From [Eubacterium] cellulosolvens LD2006 (lineage in GTDB: Bacteria > Bacillota > Clostridia > Lachnospirales > Lachnospiraceae): 64,000 nucleotides of DNA. The stretch is from the NCBI RefSeq assembly GCF_000621585.1, contig NZ_JHXY01000010.1, forward strand, positions 62,001 through 126,000, written 5' to 3'. A model generated the notes under the pieces. It did no database searches. It had not been told where the DNA came from and saw only the letters and a list, made by a program, of their open reading frames with translations. Below are positions 25,093 to 34,243 of the stretch, one piece after another. Both the position numbers and the translations under genes were made by a program. Within the stretch, counting starts at the first letter, position 1. Every line of letters starts with the position of its first letter.

Positions 25093-27528
25093 TTATCCCA
25101 TGGTTACAACGACATCAACATCTGTCTTACCTGTTACAGGTGTGATTACGTTGCCTTCTACTGCAACACCGTCAACGGTCATGGACTTGACGCCCTTCTG
25201 AACGTGAGCTTTGTTGTCAATGGTGATGTGATATCTTACACCGCGGAAGGTACGATCAAGCTTGTATCCCTCGAGTGTATCCGGAATACAAGGATTGATG
25301 CGGAGACCTGCGAAGGTCGGCTGGCATCCGAGGATGTACTGGCTCATGGTTGTGAAGGTCCATGCAGCTGTACCTGTCAGCCAGCTGTTTTTACCCTCTC
25401 CCGGGATCTCAGCGTCACGGCCTGCAACCATCTGGCAGTATACGTAAGGCTCTGTCTTGTGGATCTCTCCGATATCCTCGAGGTAGATCGGGCAGGTCTT
25501 CTTGAATACTTCAAATGCGCGGTTTCCGTGTCCGACAACGGTCTCTGCACAGGCAATCCAGGGATTGTTGTGGCAGAAGATACCTGCGTTCTCTTTGTAT
25601 CCCGGCGGATAAGAGGAGATCTCACCAAGCTCAACGTGGTATGTGGTGTATGCCGGCTGGTTGAGTACGATACCGAACTTGGTATCAAGTCTTTCCTCAA
25701 CGCTCTTCAGAGCTTTCTCAGCCTTGCCGTTGTCTACGCCGACACCGGCCATGACACACATACCCTGGGGCTCGATGTAGATTTTTCCTTCTTCGTTCTT
25801 GTCACTACCGATCGGGTTGCTGTATGCGTCGTAGGCACGAACGAACCACTCGCCGTCCCAGCCTGCGCCGTTGATGGCCTCGTTCATATCGGCAACAGCG
25901 GCACGTACTTTTGCAGCCTCGTCGTTAAGACCTGTAACTTCGCAGAGGTCTGCGTACTCGTTGCCGTATTTTACAAACATTCCGGCGATGAATACAGACT
26001 CTGCAACCGGTCCCTCGCTCGGTCCGAAGGTCTGGAAGCTCTCGCCCGGCTCCTCGGAGAAGCAGTTGAGGTTCAGACAGTCGTTCCAGTCGGCACGGCC
26101 GATGAGAGGAAGGTTGTGAGGTCCTCTGTGAGTCAGTGTGAAGTTGAAGCTTCTGCGGAGGTGATCCATGAGCGGTACTGCCTTGGAGAAGTCACTGTCG
26201 AATGCGCACATCTCGTCGAGGATGGAGAAGTCTCCTGTCTCACGGATGTATGCACAGGTACCTGCGATGAGCCAAAGCGGATCATCGTTGAATCCTCCAC
26301 CAATGTCAGCGTTGCCCTTCTTTGTGAGAGGCTGATACTGATGGTAGGTGGATCCGTCCTCGAACTGTGTATTTGCGATATCGATGATTCTCTCTCTTGC
26401 ACGAGCCGGGATCAGGTGAACGAAACCGAGAAGATCCTGACAGGAATCACGGAATCCCATACCACGTCCCATACCGCTCTCGAAATAGCTTGCGGAACGG
26501 CTCATGTTGAAGGTGACCATACACTGATACTGGTTCCAGATGTTTACGAGACGGTTGAGCTTCTCATCCTCTGTGTGAACAGTGTATGTAGTAAGAAGAC
26601 CATTCCAGTAGTCCTTGAGCTCCTGGAATTTGGCATCAACCTGCTCGTCTGTCTGGAACTGAGCCAGAAGCTCATCTGCAGGTTTCTTGTTGATGACGTT
26701 CGGAGCCTCCCACTTCTCATCCTTCGGATTCTCGCAGTATCCGAGAACGAAGATGAAGCTCTGGGACTCGCCCGGTTTCAGATCTACTTTGAGGTGGTGG
26801 CTTCCGATCGGCTGCCATCCTCTTGCGATGCTGTTGCGGCTCTCGCCTGCAAGGACTGCCTCCGGATTGTGGAAGCCGTTGTACATACCGATGAATTTAT
26901 GTCTGGATGTATCGAAACCGTCAATCTTCTTATTTACAGAGTAAACAGCGTAGTGGTTACGACGCTCTCTGTACTCTGTCTTGTGGTAGATGGTGCTTCC
27001 GATGACCTCAACTTCACCTGTAGAGAAGTTTCTCTGGAAGTTTGTGGAGTCATCCTGTGCGTTCCACAGACAGAACTCCAGGAAGCTGAAGAGATCCAGG
27101 TGTTTGTCTTCTGTGCCGTTGTTCTTCAGAATGATTCTGTTAACTTCGCATTTATCGTTAACCGGAACGAAAGCCTGAAGAGTTGCTTCTATATTATTCT
27201 TGGATCCTGTGATGATTGTGTATCCAAGACCGTGGCGGCAGCTGTAGGAATCCAGCTCAGTCTGTGTCGGCTGCCATCCCGGGTTCCATACGGTATCACC
27301 ATCTTTAATATAGTAGTAACGACCACCGGCATCCAGCGGGCAGTTGTTGTAACGGTATCTGGTGATACGCATCAGTTTTGCATCTTTGTAGAAAGAGTAT
27401 CCGCCGGCCGTATTGGAGATCAGGCTGAAGAAATCCTGAGATCCAAGATAGTTGATCCATGGCAGAGGTGTGCGTGGGGTTTCGATGACATATTCTTTAG
27501 CGGCGTCATCAAAGTGTCCAAATTTCAT
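25093..27528 (-). CDS. Cellobiose phosphorylase (GH94)
   Basis: 811 residues, the same length as the Clostridium thermocellum enzyme. Phosphorolyses cellobiose to glucose-1-phosphate and glucose in the cytoplasm, saving ATP. Order: N-terminal beta-sandwich (about 1-270; [24 protein letters not shown]), helical linker, (alpha/alpha)6 barrel with general acid Asp483 in [10 protein letters not shown], and a C-terminal beta-domain. Cellobiose-type features such as [11 protein letters not shown] in the N-domain support cellobiose over longer cellodextrins. The GAGGAGG ribosome binding site is strong and codons are optimised. Divergent from a LacI regulator with operators between, and next to a sugar importer. 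Confidence 0.95.
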   Translation of the reverse strand: MKFGHFDDAAKEYVIETPRTPLPWINYLGSQDFFSLISNTAGGYSFYKDAKLMRITRYRYNNCPLDAGGRYYYIKDGDTVWNPGWQPTQTELDSYSCRHGLGYTIITGSKNNIEATLQAFVPVNDKCEVNRIILKNNGTEDKHLDLFSFLEFCLWNAQDDSTNFQRNFSTGEVEVIGSTIYHKTEYRERRNHYAVYSVNKKIDGFDTSRHKFIGMYNGFHNPEAVLAGESRNSIARGWQPIGSHHLKVDLKPGESQSFIFVLGYCENPKDEKWEAPNVINKKPADELLAQFQTDEQVDAKFQELKDYWNGLLTTYTVHTEDEKLNRLVNIWNQYQCMVTFNMSRSASYFESGMGRGMGFRDSCQDLLGFVHLIPARARERIIDIANTQFEDGSTYHQYQPLTKKGNADIGGGFNDDPLWLIAGTCAYIRETGDFSILDEMCAFDSDFSKAVPLMDHLRRSFNFTLTHRGPHNLPLIGRADWNDCLNLNCFSEEPGESFQTFGPSEGPVAESVFIAGMFVKYGNEYADLCEVTGLNDEAAKVRAAVADMNEAINGAGWDGEWFVRAYDAYSNPIGSDKNEEGKIYIEPQGMCVMAGVGVDNGKAEKALKSVEERLDTKFGIVLNQPAYTTYHVELGEISSYPPGYKENAGIFCHNNPWIACAETVVGHGNRAFEVFKKTCPIYLEDIGEIHKTEPYVYCQMVAGRDAEIPGEGKNSWLTGTAAWTFTTMSQYILGCQPTFAGLRINPCIPDTLEGYKLDRTFRGVRYHITIDNKAHVQKGVKSMTVDGVAVEGNVITPVTGKTDVDVVVTMG

Positions 27529-27632
27529 GATTATCCTCCTCAGAAAAAACAGTAGTAAAATAAAGTATAAACTATCATTAAATGTATAGTTTATATATCG
27601 AAAAATGGTACAAAAACGACAAATTCATGTTA

Positions 27633-27646
27633 CGATAACGTTTTCG
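27633..27646. promoter_or_regulatory. LacI-type operator 1
   Basis: CGATAACGTTTTCG, a near-perfect palindrome with the central CG typical of LacI-family sites, on the GH94 side. Confidence 0.6.
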
Positions 27647-27765
27647 AACCAATTTTCTCCATTATATGGTGAATAATTAGAATTGTAAACCAATATTAAT
27701 TGCAATATTTGAAAACTGTAAATATTTGACAAAAGGCAAAAACGAATATTGGTTATTTCGAGAGG

Positions 27766-27794
27766 TTGACGCAAAGTCGAAAACGATTTAGAAT
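27766..27794 (+). promoter_or_regulatory. Promoter of the LacI-type regulator
   Basis: TTGACG, 17 bp, TAGAAT, predicted start near 27801. Confidence 0.7.
27778..27789. promoter_or_regulatory. LacI-type operator 2
   Basis: CGAAAACGATTT inside the promoter spacer. Confidence 0.5.
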
Positions 27795-27802
27795 ACTCTT
27801 AG

Positions 27803-27816
27803 CGAAAACGATTACG
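27803..27816. promoter_or_regulatory. LacI-type operator 3
   Basis: CGAAAACGATTACG, just after the predicted start point. It also fits 12 of 14 positions of the CcpA cre pattern. Confidence 0.5.
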
Positions 27817-27901
27817 ACATTTCGATGCCAGAATTTCGTTAAAAACTCACTTTTTTAGTGTGGCGACAATACGGGGGATACCCCAGGAGAGGGGCGAAAT
27901 C

Positions 27902-28906
27902 GTGGTTACAATTAAAGACATTTCCCAACGATGTGGTGTTTCTCCTGCTACAGTCAGCAAAGCCCTGAACGGCTATGGGGACATAGGAGCCGCCACCGCA
28001 GAGAGGATCCGGAAGGTTGCTCAGGAAATGCACTACATGCCGAATTCGGCAGCCAGACAGCTAAAGACGAATATCTCCCATAATATCGGAGTGGTATTCG
28101 AGGATGACACGATGAGCGGTCTGACTCATGAGTATTTTTCTCAGATACTCAACAGTGCGAAGAATGAACTCGAACGGCATGGCTATGATATTACGTTCAT
28201 AGGATCGAAGATCGGGGGAACTTCTTTCGTTGAGCATTGCCGGTACAGAAAGTGTGACGGTGTACTGATTGCCAGTGTGGATTTCACAAGTCAGCAGGTG
28301 ATTGACCTGATCAACAGTGAATTTCCGACGGTAACAATCGATTATTCTTTTAACAATCACAGCTGTGTGATGAGCGATAACGTCGACGGCGCCTACAATC
28401 TGGTTCATTATTTATATCAGATGGGACACCGCAAGATCGCGTACATCCACGGTGAAGAGACGTCAGTAACAGTCAAGCGACTGAGCGGCTTCTACAAAGC
28501 CTGCAAGGAGCTTGGCCTTTATATACCGGATGAATATGTTGTCCTCGGACAGTTTCATGATCCGAAGAGTGCGGGTGAATGCACCAGGGAGCTGATGAGA
28601 CTGAACAATCCGCCGACAGCGATTATGTATCCGGACGACTTTGCTTACATCGGAGGAAGGATTGCTCTTGAAAAGATGAATCTTTCCACACCGGAAGATG
28701 TGAGCGTTGTCGGATACGACGGCATCCATCTTTCACAGGTCATCCGACCGAGAGTTACGACCTGGTATCAGGACGCGGAACAGATCGGAGCGATCTCAGC
28801 AAGAAAACTGGTCGAGACCATTGAGAACAAGAAGAGCAGTGTGGCAGAACAGATCATGGTTGAAGGCCGTCTGATCGAGGGCGAAACCGTCCGCAGGATC
28901 AATTAA
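27902..28906 (+). CDS. LacI-family transcriptional regulator of the cellobiose locus
   Basis: 334 residues. GTG at 27902 is chosen because the helix-turn-helix starts there (VTIKDISQRCGVSPATVSKAL) and GGAGAGGGG precedes it. The hinge helix region reads NSAARQLK. The periplasmic-binding-like core (about 62-334) ends with the usual SVVGYDGIHLSQVIRPRVTTW. The effector is unknown but is probably cellobiose or a phosphorylated product, given the neighbours. The operators overlapping its own promoter suggest autoregulation; operator 1 suggests control of the GH94 gene. Confidence 0.92.
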   Translation: MVTIKDISQRCGVSPATVSKALNGYGDIGAATAERIRKVAQEMHYMPNSAARQLKTNISHNIGVVFEDDTMSGLTHEYFSQILNSAKNELERHGYDITFIGSKIGGTSFVEHCRYRKCDGVLIASVDFTSQQVIDLINSEFPTVTIDYSFNNHSCVMSDNVDGAYNLVHYLYQMGHRKIAYIHGEETSVTVKRLSGFYKACKELGLYIPDEYVVLGQFHDPKSAGECTRELMRLNNPPTAIMYPDDFAYIGGRIALEKMNLSTPEDVSVVGYDGIHLSQVIRPRVTTWYQDAEQIGAISARKLVETIENKKSSVAEQIMVEGRLIEGETVRRIN

Positions 28907-28915
28907 AGCGCAGAT

Positions 28916-28933
28916 AAAGCATTTATGCTTTTT
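28916..28933 (+). terminator. Weak hairpin after the LacI gene
   Basis: AAAGCAT-TT-ATGCTTTTTC; short stem with U's. Probably leaky, since the importer genes follow on the same strand. Confidence 0.35.
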
Positions 28934-28976
28934 CTGATATATGCACATTTTTTTTCAATAGGGAGGAAAAAAAGAT

Positions 28977-30410
28977 ATGAAGAAACGTATGTCCATGTTA
29001 CTTAGCATGGCTGTAATCGGTGCTATGGTAGTTCCGATGGCAGCTTGCGGCAGCACAACTGCTTCCAGCAGCGCTGCATCATCCAGCAAAACAGAGGCTT
29101 CCAGCTCTTCTGAGGAGGTTACTGCAACTTCTACAGCTACATCTGAGGCAGCTCCGGCTGAGGCAGCTGACGAAGGAAAGACACTGAACATTCAGTGCTG
29201 GAACGAGGAGTTCAAGAGCCGTATCACAGATCACTATCCGGGATACGAGGAGGTTGACGCTACTCACGGTAAGATCGGCGATGTAAACGTTGTTTGGACA
29301 ATCACACCTACAGATGATAACGCATATCAGAACAACCTGGATGCAATTCTTCCGAGCAATGCAGATGCAGATGCTGACAACAAAGTAGACCTCTTCCTTA
29401 TGGAGGCTGACTACGCTCTTAAATACGTAAACTCTGACGTTACAATGAGCATGGCAGATCTTGGCATCACAGATGACGATCTTGCAGATCAGTATCAGTA
29501 CACAAAAGATATCGCTACAGACAAAGACGGCGCTCTTAAGGGTGCTACATGGCAGGCATGCTCCGCTGGTTTCATTTACAACCGTGAGGCTGCTAAGGAC
29601 GTTCTCGGAACAGATGATCCGGAGAAAGTTCAGGAGGCAGTTGCTGATTGGAGCAAATTCGTAGACGTAGCCGGACAGGCGAAAGACAAAGGATACAAGA
29701 TCGTATCTACTGTAAACGATACATACCGTGTATACTCCAACAACGTTTCCAAACCGTGGGTAACAGACGGAAAAGTTAACATCGATGACAACATCAAAGC
29801 ATGGGTTGACGACTCCAAGAAACTTGTAGACGCAGGCGAGACAACAACAAACGATCTGTGGTCTGATGACTGGAGCAAAGGCTTCTATCCGGACGGAAAA
29901 GTATTCGGTTACTTCGGACCGGCTTGGCTGATCAACTTCTGTATGGCAGCTGACCAGGATGGCTCCATCGCTAACCAGGGCGGATGGGGTCTCTGCGTAG
30001 GTCCGCAGTCCTTCTACTGGGGCGGAACATGGATCGCTGCAGCTACAGGAACAGATAACCCGACACTCGTTAAAGACATCATCCTTCAGATGACAACAAA
30101 CAAAGATATCCTCAAAGAGATCGCTCAGAAAGATTCTGACTGTGTAAACAGCAAATCCGTTCTTGCAGACCTTGCTGGTTCTGAAGATGGTAACAGCGCA
30201 ATCCTTGGCGGACAGAACCCTTACAAGCAGCTCGCTGACGGTGCTGAGAAAGTTGACATGAGCAACATCTCCAACTACGATCAGGGTTGCAACGAGGAGT
30301 TCCAGAAAGCAATGAAGAACTACTTCGACGGTAAGGGATCTTACGATGAGGCTCTTGGCCAGTTCAAGACAGCTATCGCTGAGAAATATCCGGAGCTCAC
30401 AACTGACTAA
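28977..30410 (+). CDS. Sugar ABC transporter substrate-binding lipoprotein
   Basis: 477 residues; strong GGGAGG ribosome binding site. Signal peptide with lipobox VPMAACGS (Cys about 23), then a Ser/Ala/Thr/Glu linker of about 40 residues and a type-I sugar-binding fold (about 64-477; LNIQCWNEEFKSRI, GGTWIAAATGTDNP). Codons are highly biased (GCT, ACA, CGT), implying abundance, as usual for binding proteins. Likely captures cellobiose or cello-oligosaccharide, given the GH94 enzyme and LacI regulator. A terminator between it and the permease genes would keep its transcript level above theirs. Confidence 0.92.
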   Translation: MKKRMSMLLSMAVIGAMVVPMAACGSTTASSSAASSSKTEASSSSEEVTATSTATSEAAPAEAADEGKTLNIQCWNEEFKSRITDHYPGYEEVDATHGKIGDVNVVWTITPTDDNAYQNNLDAILPSNADADADNKVDLFLMEADYALKYVNSDVTMSMADLGITDDDLADQYQYTKDIATDKDGALKGATWQACSAGFIYNREAAKDVLGTDDPEKVQEAVADWSKFVDVAGQAKDKGYKIVSTVNDTYRVYSNNVSKPWVTDGKVNIDDNIKAWVDDSKKLVDAGETTTNDLWSDDWSKGFYPDGKVFGYFGPAWLINFCMAADQDGSIANQGGWGLCVGPQSFYWGGTWIAAATGTDNPTLVKDIILQMTTNKDILKEIAQKDSDCVNSKSVLADLAGSEDGNSAILGGQNPYKQLADGAEKVDMSNISNYDQGCNEEFQKAMKNYFDGKGSYDEALGQFKTAIAEKYPELTTD

Positions 30411-30444
30411 TTGAATTAGACAGTTTGGTTCTAAAGAATGAATC

Positions 30445-30483
30445 GGTGCCCACCCAGTTTAGGCCGGGCGGGCACCTTTTTTG
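30445..30483 (+). terminator. Intra-operon terminator after the binding-protein gene
   Basis: GGTGCCCACCC, loop, GGGCGGGCACC, T6. Confidence 0.9.
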
Positions 30484-30527
30484 TATCATGTGGGAATTGC
30501 TCCGCATTTCCTATGAGACAAAATCGC
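30484..30527 (+). repeat. Dispersed repeat copy
   Basis: TATCATGTGGGAATTGCTCC then GCATTTCCTATGAGACAAAA; the left arm is diverged. It lies inside the importer operon, right after the terminator. The rest of the gap to 30669 has no supported gene. Confidence 0.75.
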
Positions 30528-30669
30528 AACATTCTTTTTTATTCGATATGTCTATGCCTGATTCAGAATCTGCAGGATTTTCACTCCGCCGGAGGGGAGA
30601 TGCTGCAGGTTCTGAAGAGGATGAGGGGGATCGCGAAAGCGAAAAATAATGTAACAGGAGGAAAGAGTT

Positions 30670-31650
30670 ATGGAGCAGGCAGCTGCCGGAAAGGTAAATG
30701 ATTTGTCTAACACTTCAGTAAAGCCAGCAACGAAAGTAACTGCTGGAAGGAGCAGAATCACAAGACATAACAGATACGGATATATTTTCCTTGCACCATT
30801 CATGATCGTATTTGTTGTCTTCCAGCTGATTCCGCTGATTTCGACAATCTACTACAGTTTCTTTGAGAACTATATGTCCGGACTGACACAGGTCGGACCG
30901 AAATTTATTGGAATTGATAACTACATCACGATGCTTACCAAGGGTGAGCTTCTGAAATACTTCGGAAATACAATGATCATGTGGGTAATGGGATTCGTTC
31001 CGCAGATCCTTGTATCACTTCTTCTCGGTGCATGGTTCACAGATCCGTCGCTGAGACTGAAAGGACAGAGATTCTTCAAGACAGTAATCTATCTGCCGAA
31101 CCTGATCATGGCATCCGCGTTCGCAATGCTGTTCTTCACTCTGTTCGCTGATTCCGGCCCGATCAACTCTCTGTTGACACAGACCGGTATTCTGAAAGAG
31201 GCTTACAGCTTCATGTCCAACACAGGAAGTGTGCGCACACTTGTTGCATCCATGAACTTCCTGATGTGGTTTGGTAATACAACAATTCTTCTGATGTCCG
31301 GTATGCTTGGAATCGACACATCTCTGTTCGAGGCTGCTGAGGTTGACGGCGCTACCGCAACACAGATCTTCTTCAAGATCACACTTCCGCTGCTTCGTCC
31401 GATTCTGATCTACGTTATGATCACATCTCTGATCGGTGGACTTCAGATGTTCGATGTACCGCAGATCCTTACAGACGGTACAGGTAACCCGATGCGTCAT
31501 TCTATGACACTGATTATGTGGCTGAACAAACATCTTTTCAGCAAGAACTATGGTCTTGCAGGTGCTCTCTCGGTTATCCTTCTTATATTAACCGGTATCA
31601 TGAGTCTGTTTGTATTCAAGTTCTCTGCATCGAAAGAAGTTAAGGCATAA
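30670..31650 (+). CDS. Sugar ABC transporter permease (MalF type)
   Basis: 326 residues; ATG behind AGGAGG. Six hydrophobic segments after a cytoplasmic, Lys/Arg-rich 35-residue N-terminus (ITRHNRYGYIFLAPFM begins the first helix). The EAA loop is EAAEVDGATATQIFFKI followed by TLPLLRPILIY. Forms a heterodimeric channel with the next gene product. No nucleotide-binding subunit is encoded in the window, so a shared MsmK-type ATPase from elsewhere is probable. Confidence 0.95.
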   Translation: MEQAAAGKVNDLSNTSVKPATKVTAGRSRITRHNRYGYIFLAPFMIVFVVFQLIPLISTIYYSFFENYMSGLTQVGPKFIGIDNYITMLTKGELLKYFGNTMIMWVMGFVPQILVSLLLGAWFTDPSLRLKGQRFFKTVIYLPNLIMASAFAMLFFTLFADSGPINSLLTQTGILKEAYSFMSNTGSVRTLVASMNFLMWFGNTTILLMSGMLGIDTSLFEAAEVDGATATQIFFKITLPLLRPILIYVMITSLIGGLQMFDVPQILTDGTGNPMRHSMTLIMWLNKHLFSKNYGLAGALSVILLILTGIMSLFVFKFSASKEVKA

Positions 31651-31670
31651 GGAAAGGAGGAAGAAAAATA

Positions 31671-32522
31671 ATGGAAGAAATTAAAGTATCTGCGTCGACG
31701 CACGCACGTCGTGTTATTGCATATGTTGTCCTTGCCATTCTCTCATTCCTTTGCCTGTTCTGGTTCTTCGTGCTGTTTATCAACGCGACAAGATCACATT
31801 CAGCGCTGACAAAGGGATTCACGGTTATTCCGTCCACATACCTGCTGAAAAACCTGGACAATCTGTTCCACGGATCACAGCCGGTAGTGAGAGGTCTGAT
31901 CAACTCTGTAGTAGTAGCTACAGGAACTGCTGCACTGAGCGTTTATTTCTCAACAATGACCGCTTATGCGATCCATGCATATGATTTCAAGGGAAAGAAG
32001 GCAATCTTCACATTCATCCTTGCAATCATGATGATTCCTACACAGGTATCCGCGCTCGGATTCATTAACTGGATGGGCAAACTCAACCTCATGGATAACT
32101 TCATCCCGCTGATCATTCCGGGTATTGCGGCACCGATCACATTCTTCTTTATGAAGCAGTACATGGATTCGAACCTTCCGGGCTCACTCATCGAGGCTGC
32201 ACGTATCGATGGTGCGACGGAGTTCAAAATCTTCAACAGTATCGTTTTACCTCTGATGATTCCGGCGATCGCCGTTCAGGTTATCTTCACTTTCGTATCA
32301 TCCTGGAATAACTACTTTACTCCGGCCCTGGTACTTAAGACAGAGAAGATGAAGACTCTTCCGGTCCTGATCGCTACACTTCGTGGAGCTGACTTCCTGA
32401 AGTTCGATATGGGACAGGTTTACGCAATGATCGCGTTCTCCATCTTCCCGGTAATCATCGTTTACCTGATTCTTTCCAAGTACATTGTTGGCGGAGTGAC
32501 AGCCGGCGGCGTAAAAGAATAA
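31671..32522 (+). CDS. Sugar ABC transporter permease (MalG type)
   Basis: 283 residues, six hydrophobic segments. The EAA loop reads EAARIDGATEFKIFNSIVLP, normal for MalG-type subunits. It starts at ATG 31671, 20 bp after the MalF-type gene, behind AAGGAGG. The C-terminus (YIVGGVTAGGVKE) is typical of carbohydrate-family permeases. Last gene of the operon; a strong terminator follows. Confidence 0.95.
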   Translation: MEEIKVSASTHARRVIAYVVLAILSFLCLFWFFVLFINATRSHSALTKGFTVIPSTYLLKNLDNLFHGSQPVVRGLINSVVVATGTAALSVYFSTMTAYAIHAYDFKGKKAIFTFILAIMMIPTQVSALGFINWMGKLNLMDNFIPLIIPGIAAPITFFFMKQYMDSNLPGSLIEAARIDGATEFKIFNSIVLPLMIPAIAVQVIFTFVSSWNNYFTPALVLKTEKMKTLPVLIATLRGADFLKFDMGQVYAMIAFSIFPVIIVYLILSKYIVGGVTAGGVKE

Positions 32523-32572
32523 TTCCTGAGAATCTGGTTTTTGTTTCCACCTTCCTAAATATGATTAAATGG

Positions 32573-32600
32573 CCCGCGCGGATCTCCGCGCGGGTTTTTG
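32573..32600 (+). terminator. Importer operon terminator
   Basis: CCCGCGCGGATCTCCGCGCGGG then TTTTTG; the stem is eight GC pairs. Confidence 0.92.
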
Positions 32601-32621
32601 CGTTCATCTGACTGTGGATTC

Positions 32622-32889
32622 GCGGCAGAGAGCAGAGCATACACGCTCACACGTCGCTTCGTTGTCAGCGCTCCGCCGCCTATTGCAGGTGCTCTTCGCA
32701 AACTCGACCGCTTTACACATCGGTACTTGCGGTGTGCTACGAAGCGGTCTCAGACGTGCTCATCGCACCTGCGCTATGCTCGCGCTTCGGGTCTCCGCTC
32801 CGCTACGGTCGGTGCTAAACGAACGTCCCCCGGACGTTCAGCACCCTCAGCTTCCTATCGTTCGCGCTGCATGACTCTGTCTCTGCCGC
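32622..32889. repeat. MITE-like palindromic element with terminal inverted repeats
   Basis: 268 bp, no open frame of note. The ends GCGGCAGAGAGCAGAGCAT and ATGACTCTGTCTCTGCCGC are imperfect inverted repeats. Inside are nested pairs: GCAGGTGC/GCACCTGC (32685/32765), GACCGCTT/AAGCGGTC (32706/32742), and GGTGCT/AGCACC enclosing GAACGTC/GGACGTTC (32811-32845). The whole could fold as a long branched hairpin. The GC-rich, coding-free sequence differs from its flanks. No transposase is nearby, so mobilisation would have to be in trans. Confidence 0.55.
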
Positions 32890-32972
32890 TATTCAATTCA
32901 CGTTTAAAGGCGTACCTGAAATGGTTCGGGTGCAGCTTGTAATATGGTAGTGAGGACTTTCTCGTAATAGAA

Positions 32973-33001
32973 TTGTCCCTGCAACCACGATATGATAAAA
33001 T
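32973..33001 (+). promoter_or_regulatory. Promoter of the exonuclease gene
   Basis: TTGTCC, 17 bp, TAAAAT; predicted start near 33008. Confidence 0.65.
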
Positions 33002-33031
33002 AAAATCAAGTATGCGAATAAGGAGACACGG

Positions 33032-33073
33032 ATGAAGCAAAGCTCCCGCGGGAGAGACGAAGCGATCCGATAA
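33032..33073 (+). CDS. Thirteen-codon upstream ORF
   Basis: MKQSSRGRDEAIR, with a strong AAGGAG 6 bp before its ATG; it ends 4 bp before the exonuclease ATG. The exonuclease has no ribosome binding site of its own at normal distance. The ORF contains the palindrome CTCCCGCGGGAG. Probably couples translation. Confidence 0.45.
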   Translation: MKQSSRGRDEAIR

Positions 33074-33077
33074 ACCA

Positions 33078-34040
33078 ATGAATTATATCGTCTTTGATTT
33101 GGAGTGGAATCAGAGTCCCCACGGCAAGTCCCGGGAAAACCCGCGGCTTCCTTTTGAGATCATAGAGATCGGAGCGGTGAAGCTTGATCATGAGCGCAAC
33201 ATCGTGGACACCTGGCAGAGGGTGATCCGGCCGACGGTCTACAAGACTCTGAATTACCGCACAAGAGAAATTGTACATATAGATAAGAAAGAGCTTGACG
33301 CCGGGACGTATTTTCCGGACGCTGTGCGGGAGTTTCTCACCTGGTCCGGTCATGAGTCTGTTTTCTGCACCTGGGGAGCGGTGGATCTCCCTGAGCTTCA
33401 GCGGAACATGAAATTCTACAACATGCTGAAACTTCTGAAGGGACCGCTGCATTACTACGATGTACAGAAACTCTTTGCCGTTCAATATGAGGATATGAAC
33501 AGCAGAAAGTCACTGGAGTACGGCATTGATTATCTGAAACTGGAAAAAGAAGACGCGTTCCACCGGGCGCTCGTCGACGCGAAATACACCGCGCGTATTT
33601 TTCAGACAATCGACATGGATGTCATGCTCGCCTACGATTCCATTGATGTGTATCAGAATCCGAAGACCAAGACGGAGGAAATCCATATGGTCTATAACGG
33701 ATATTCGAAGTACATCTCCAGAGAGTTTTCGGACAAAGAATGTGTGATGCGTGATCCGGAGGTCCTCAGCAGCTACTGCTGCATCTGCGGAAAAAGGGCA
33801 AGGAAGCGGATGCACTGGTTCAGTGTGAATGCCCGAAATTATTACTGTGTGGCGGAGTGCTCGGAGCATGGTCTTCTGAAGGGAAAGATCCGAATGAAAC
33901 ACACGGACAGCGGAAAAGTATACGTGGAGAAAACGATTAAAATCAGCAGTCAGCCGGAGGTCGACGGGATTCGCGCAAAGAGAGAGGAACTGCGCGCGAG
34001 ACGTAGGAAAAAGCGCCGTGAAACGGCCGCACAGTCTTGA
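33078..34040 (+). CDS. DEDDh 3'-5' exonuclease-family protein with C-terminal Cys-rich domain
   Basis: 320 residues. The exonuclease fold occupies residues 1-180: FDLEWN (Asp6, Glu8), a middle Asp in WGAVDLPEL, and HRALVDAKYTARI with the catalytic His and Asp. This resembles the KapD/Eri-1-like branch of the RNase T superfamily. A second part (about 215-290) has CCICGKRARKR ... CVAECSEHG, a likely zinc site, and ends in an Arg/Lys-rich tail (RARRRKKRRE) suited to nucleic-acid binding. Probably trims RNA or DNA 3' ends; the substrate is unknown. Translation may depend on the upstream ORF. Confidence 0.87.
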   Translation: MNYIVFDLEWNQSPHGKSRENPRLPFEIIEIGAVKLDHERNIVDTWQRVIRPTVYKTLNYRTREIVHIDKKELDAGTYFPDAVREFLTWSGHESVFCTWGAVDLPELQRNMKFYNMLKLLKGPLHYYDVQKLFAVQYEDMNSRKSLEYGIDYLKLEKEDAFHRALVDAKYTARIFQTIDMDVMLAYDSIDVYQNPKTKTEEIHMVYNGYSKYISREFSDKECVMRDPEVLSSYCCICGKRARKRMHWFSVNARNYYCVAECSEHGLLKGKIRMKHTDSGKVYVEKTIKISSQPEVDGIRAKREELRARRRKKRRETAAQS

Positions 34041-34075
34041 CATTCGTCTGATTTCGCACCATAATTATAATTTGT

Positions 34076-34122
34076 CAGAGAAAGCACATGAAAATTTTCG
34101 GCATGTGCTTTTCTTTTTTGTA
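34076..34122 (+). terminator. Exonuclease gene terminator
   Basis: AGAAAGCACATG, loop, CATGTGCTTTTCT, then TTTTT. Confidence 0.88.
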
Positions 34123-34150
34123 AACAGAAGATTTGATCGAAGATTCTGAT

Positions 34151-34188
34151 ACAAAAACGCTTCGCGAGAATATATCGCGTGCGCCGGC
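34151..34188 (+). repeat. Dispersed repeat, tail fragment
   Basis: ACAAAAACGCTTCGCGAGAA then ATCGCGTGCGCCGG; resembles the linker and start of the second half only. No T-box is present upstream of ileS. Confidence 0.4.
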
Positions 34189-34243
34189 AATCAATTAAAT
34201 TCACATGTGACGAGAAAACATGGAGAAGCAGGAGGAAGACTCA

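Larger units (their letters stand above)
27529..27901. promoter_or_regulatory. Divergent control region of the cellobiose locus
   Basis: About 370 AT-rich bp without a gene. It holds three CGAAAACG-type operators and one clear plus-strand promoter, described separately. The minus-strand promoter of the GH94 gene is probably near 27590-27620 (TATATA) but has no clear -35. Confidence 0.75.

Noticed and set aside
24892-27555. An 887-codon open frame antisense to the GH94 gene
   Set aside because: Same reason: restricted codon use in the real gene removes stops on the other strand. The real gene has full motifs and a strong ribosome site.
30425-30701. Two short frames between the binding-protein and MalF-type genes
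   Set aside because: They cross the terminator and repeat copy, overlap each other and have no start signals.
32600-32940. Short open frames in the 32.6-32.9 kb interval
   Set aside because: They run through the palindromic element, lack ribosome binding sites and have Arg/Ser-rich random composition.
34041-34243. T-box leader upstream of ileS
   Set aside because: No AGGGTGGNACCGCG-type motif or specifier stem; only a terminator and a repeat fragment.
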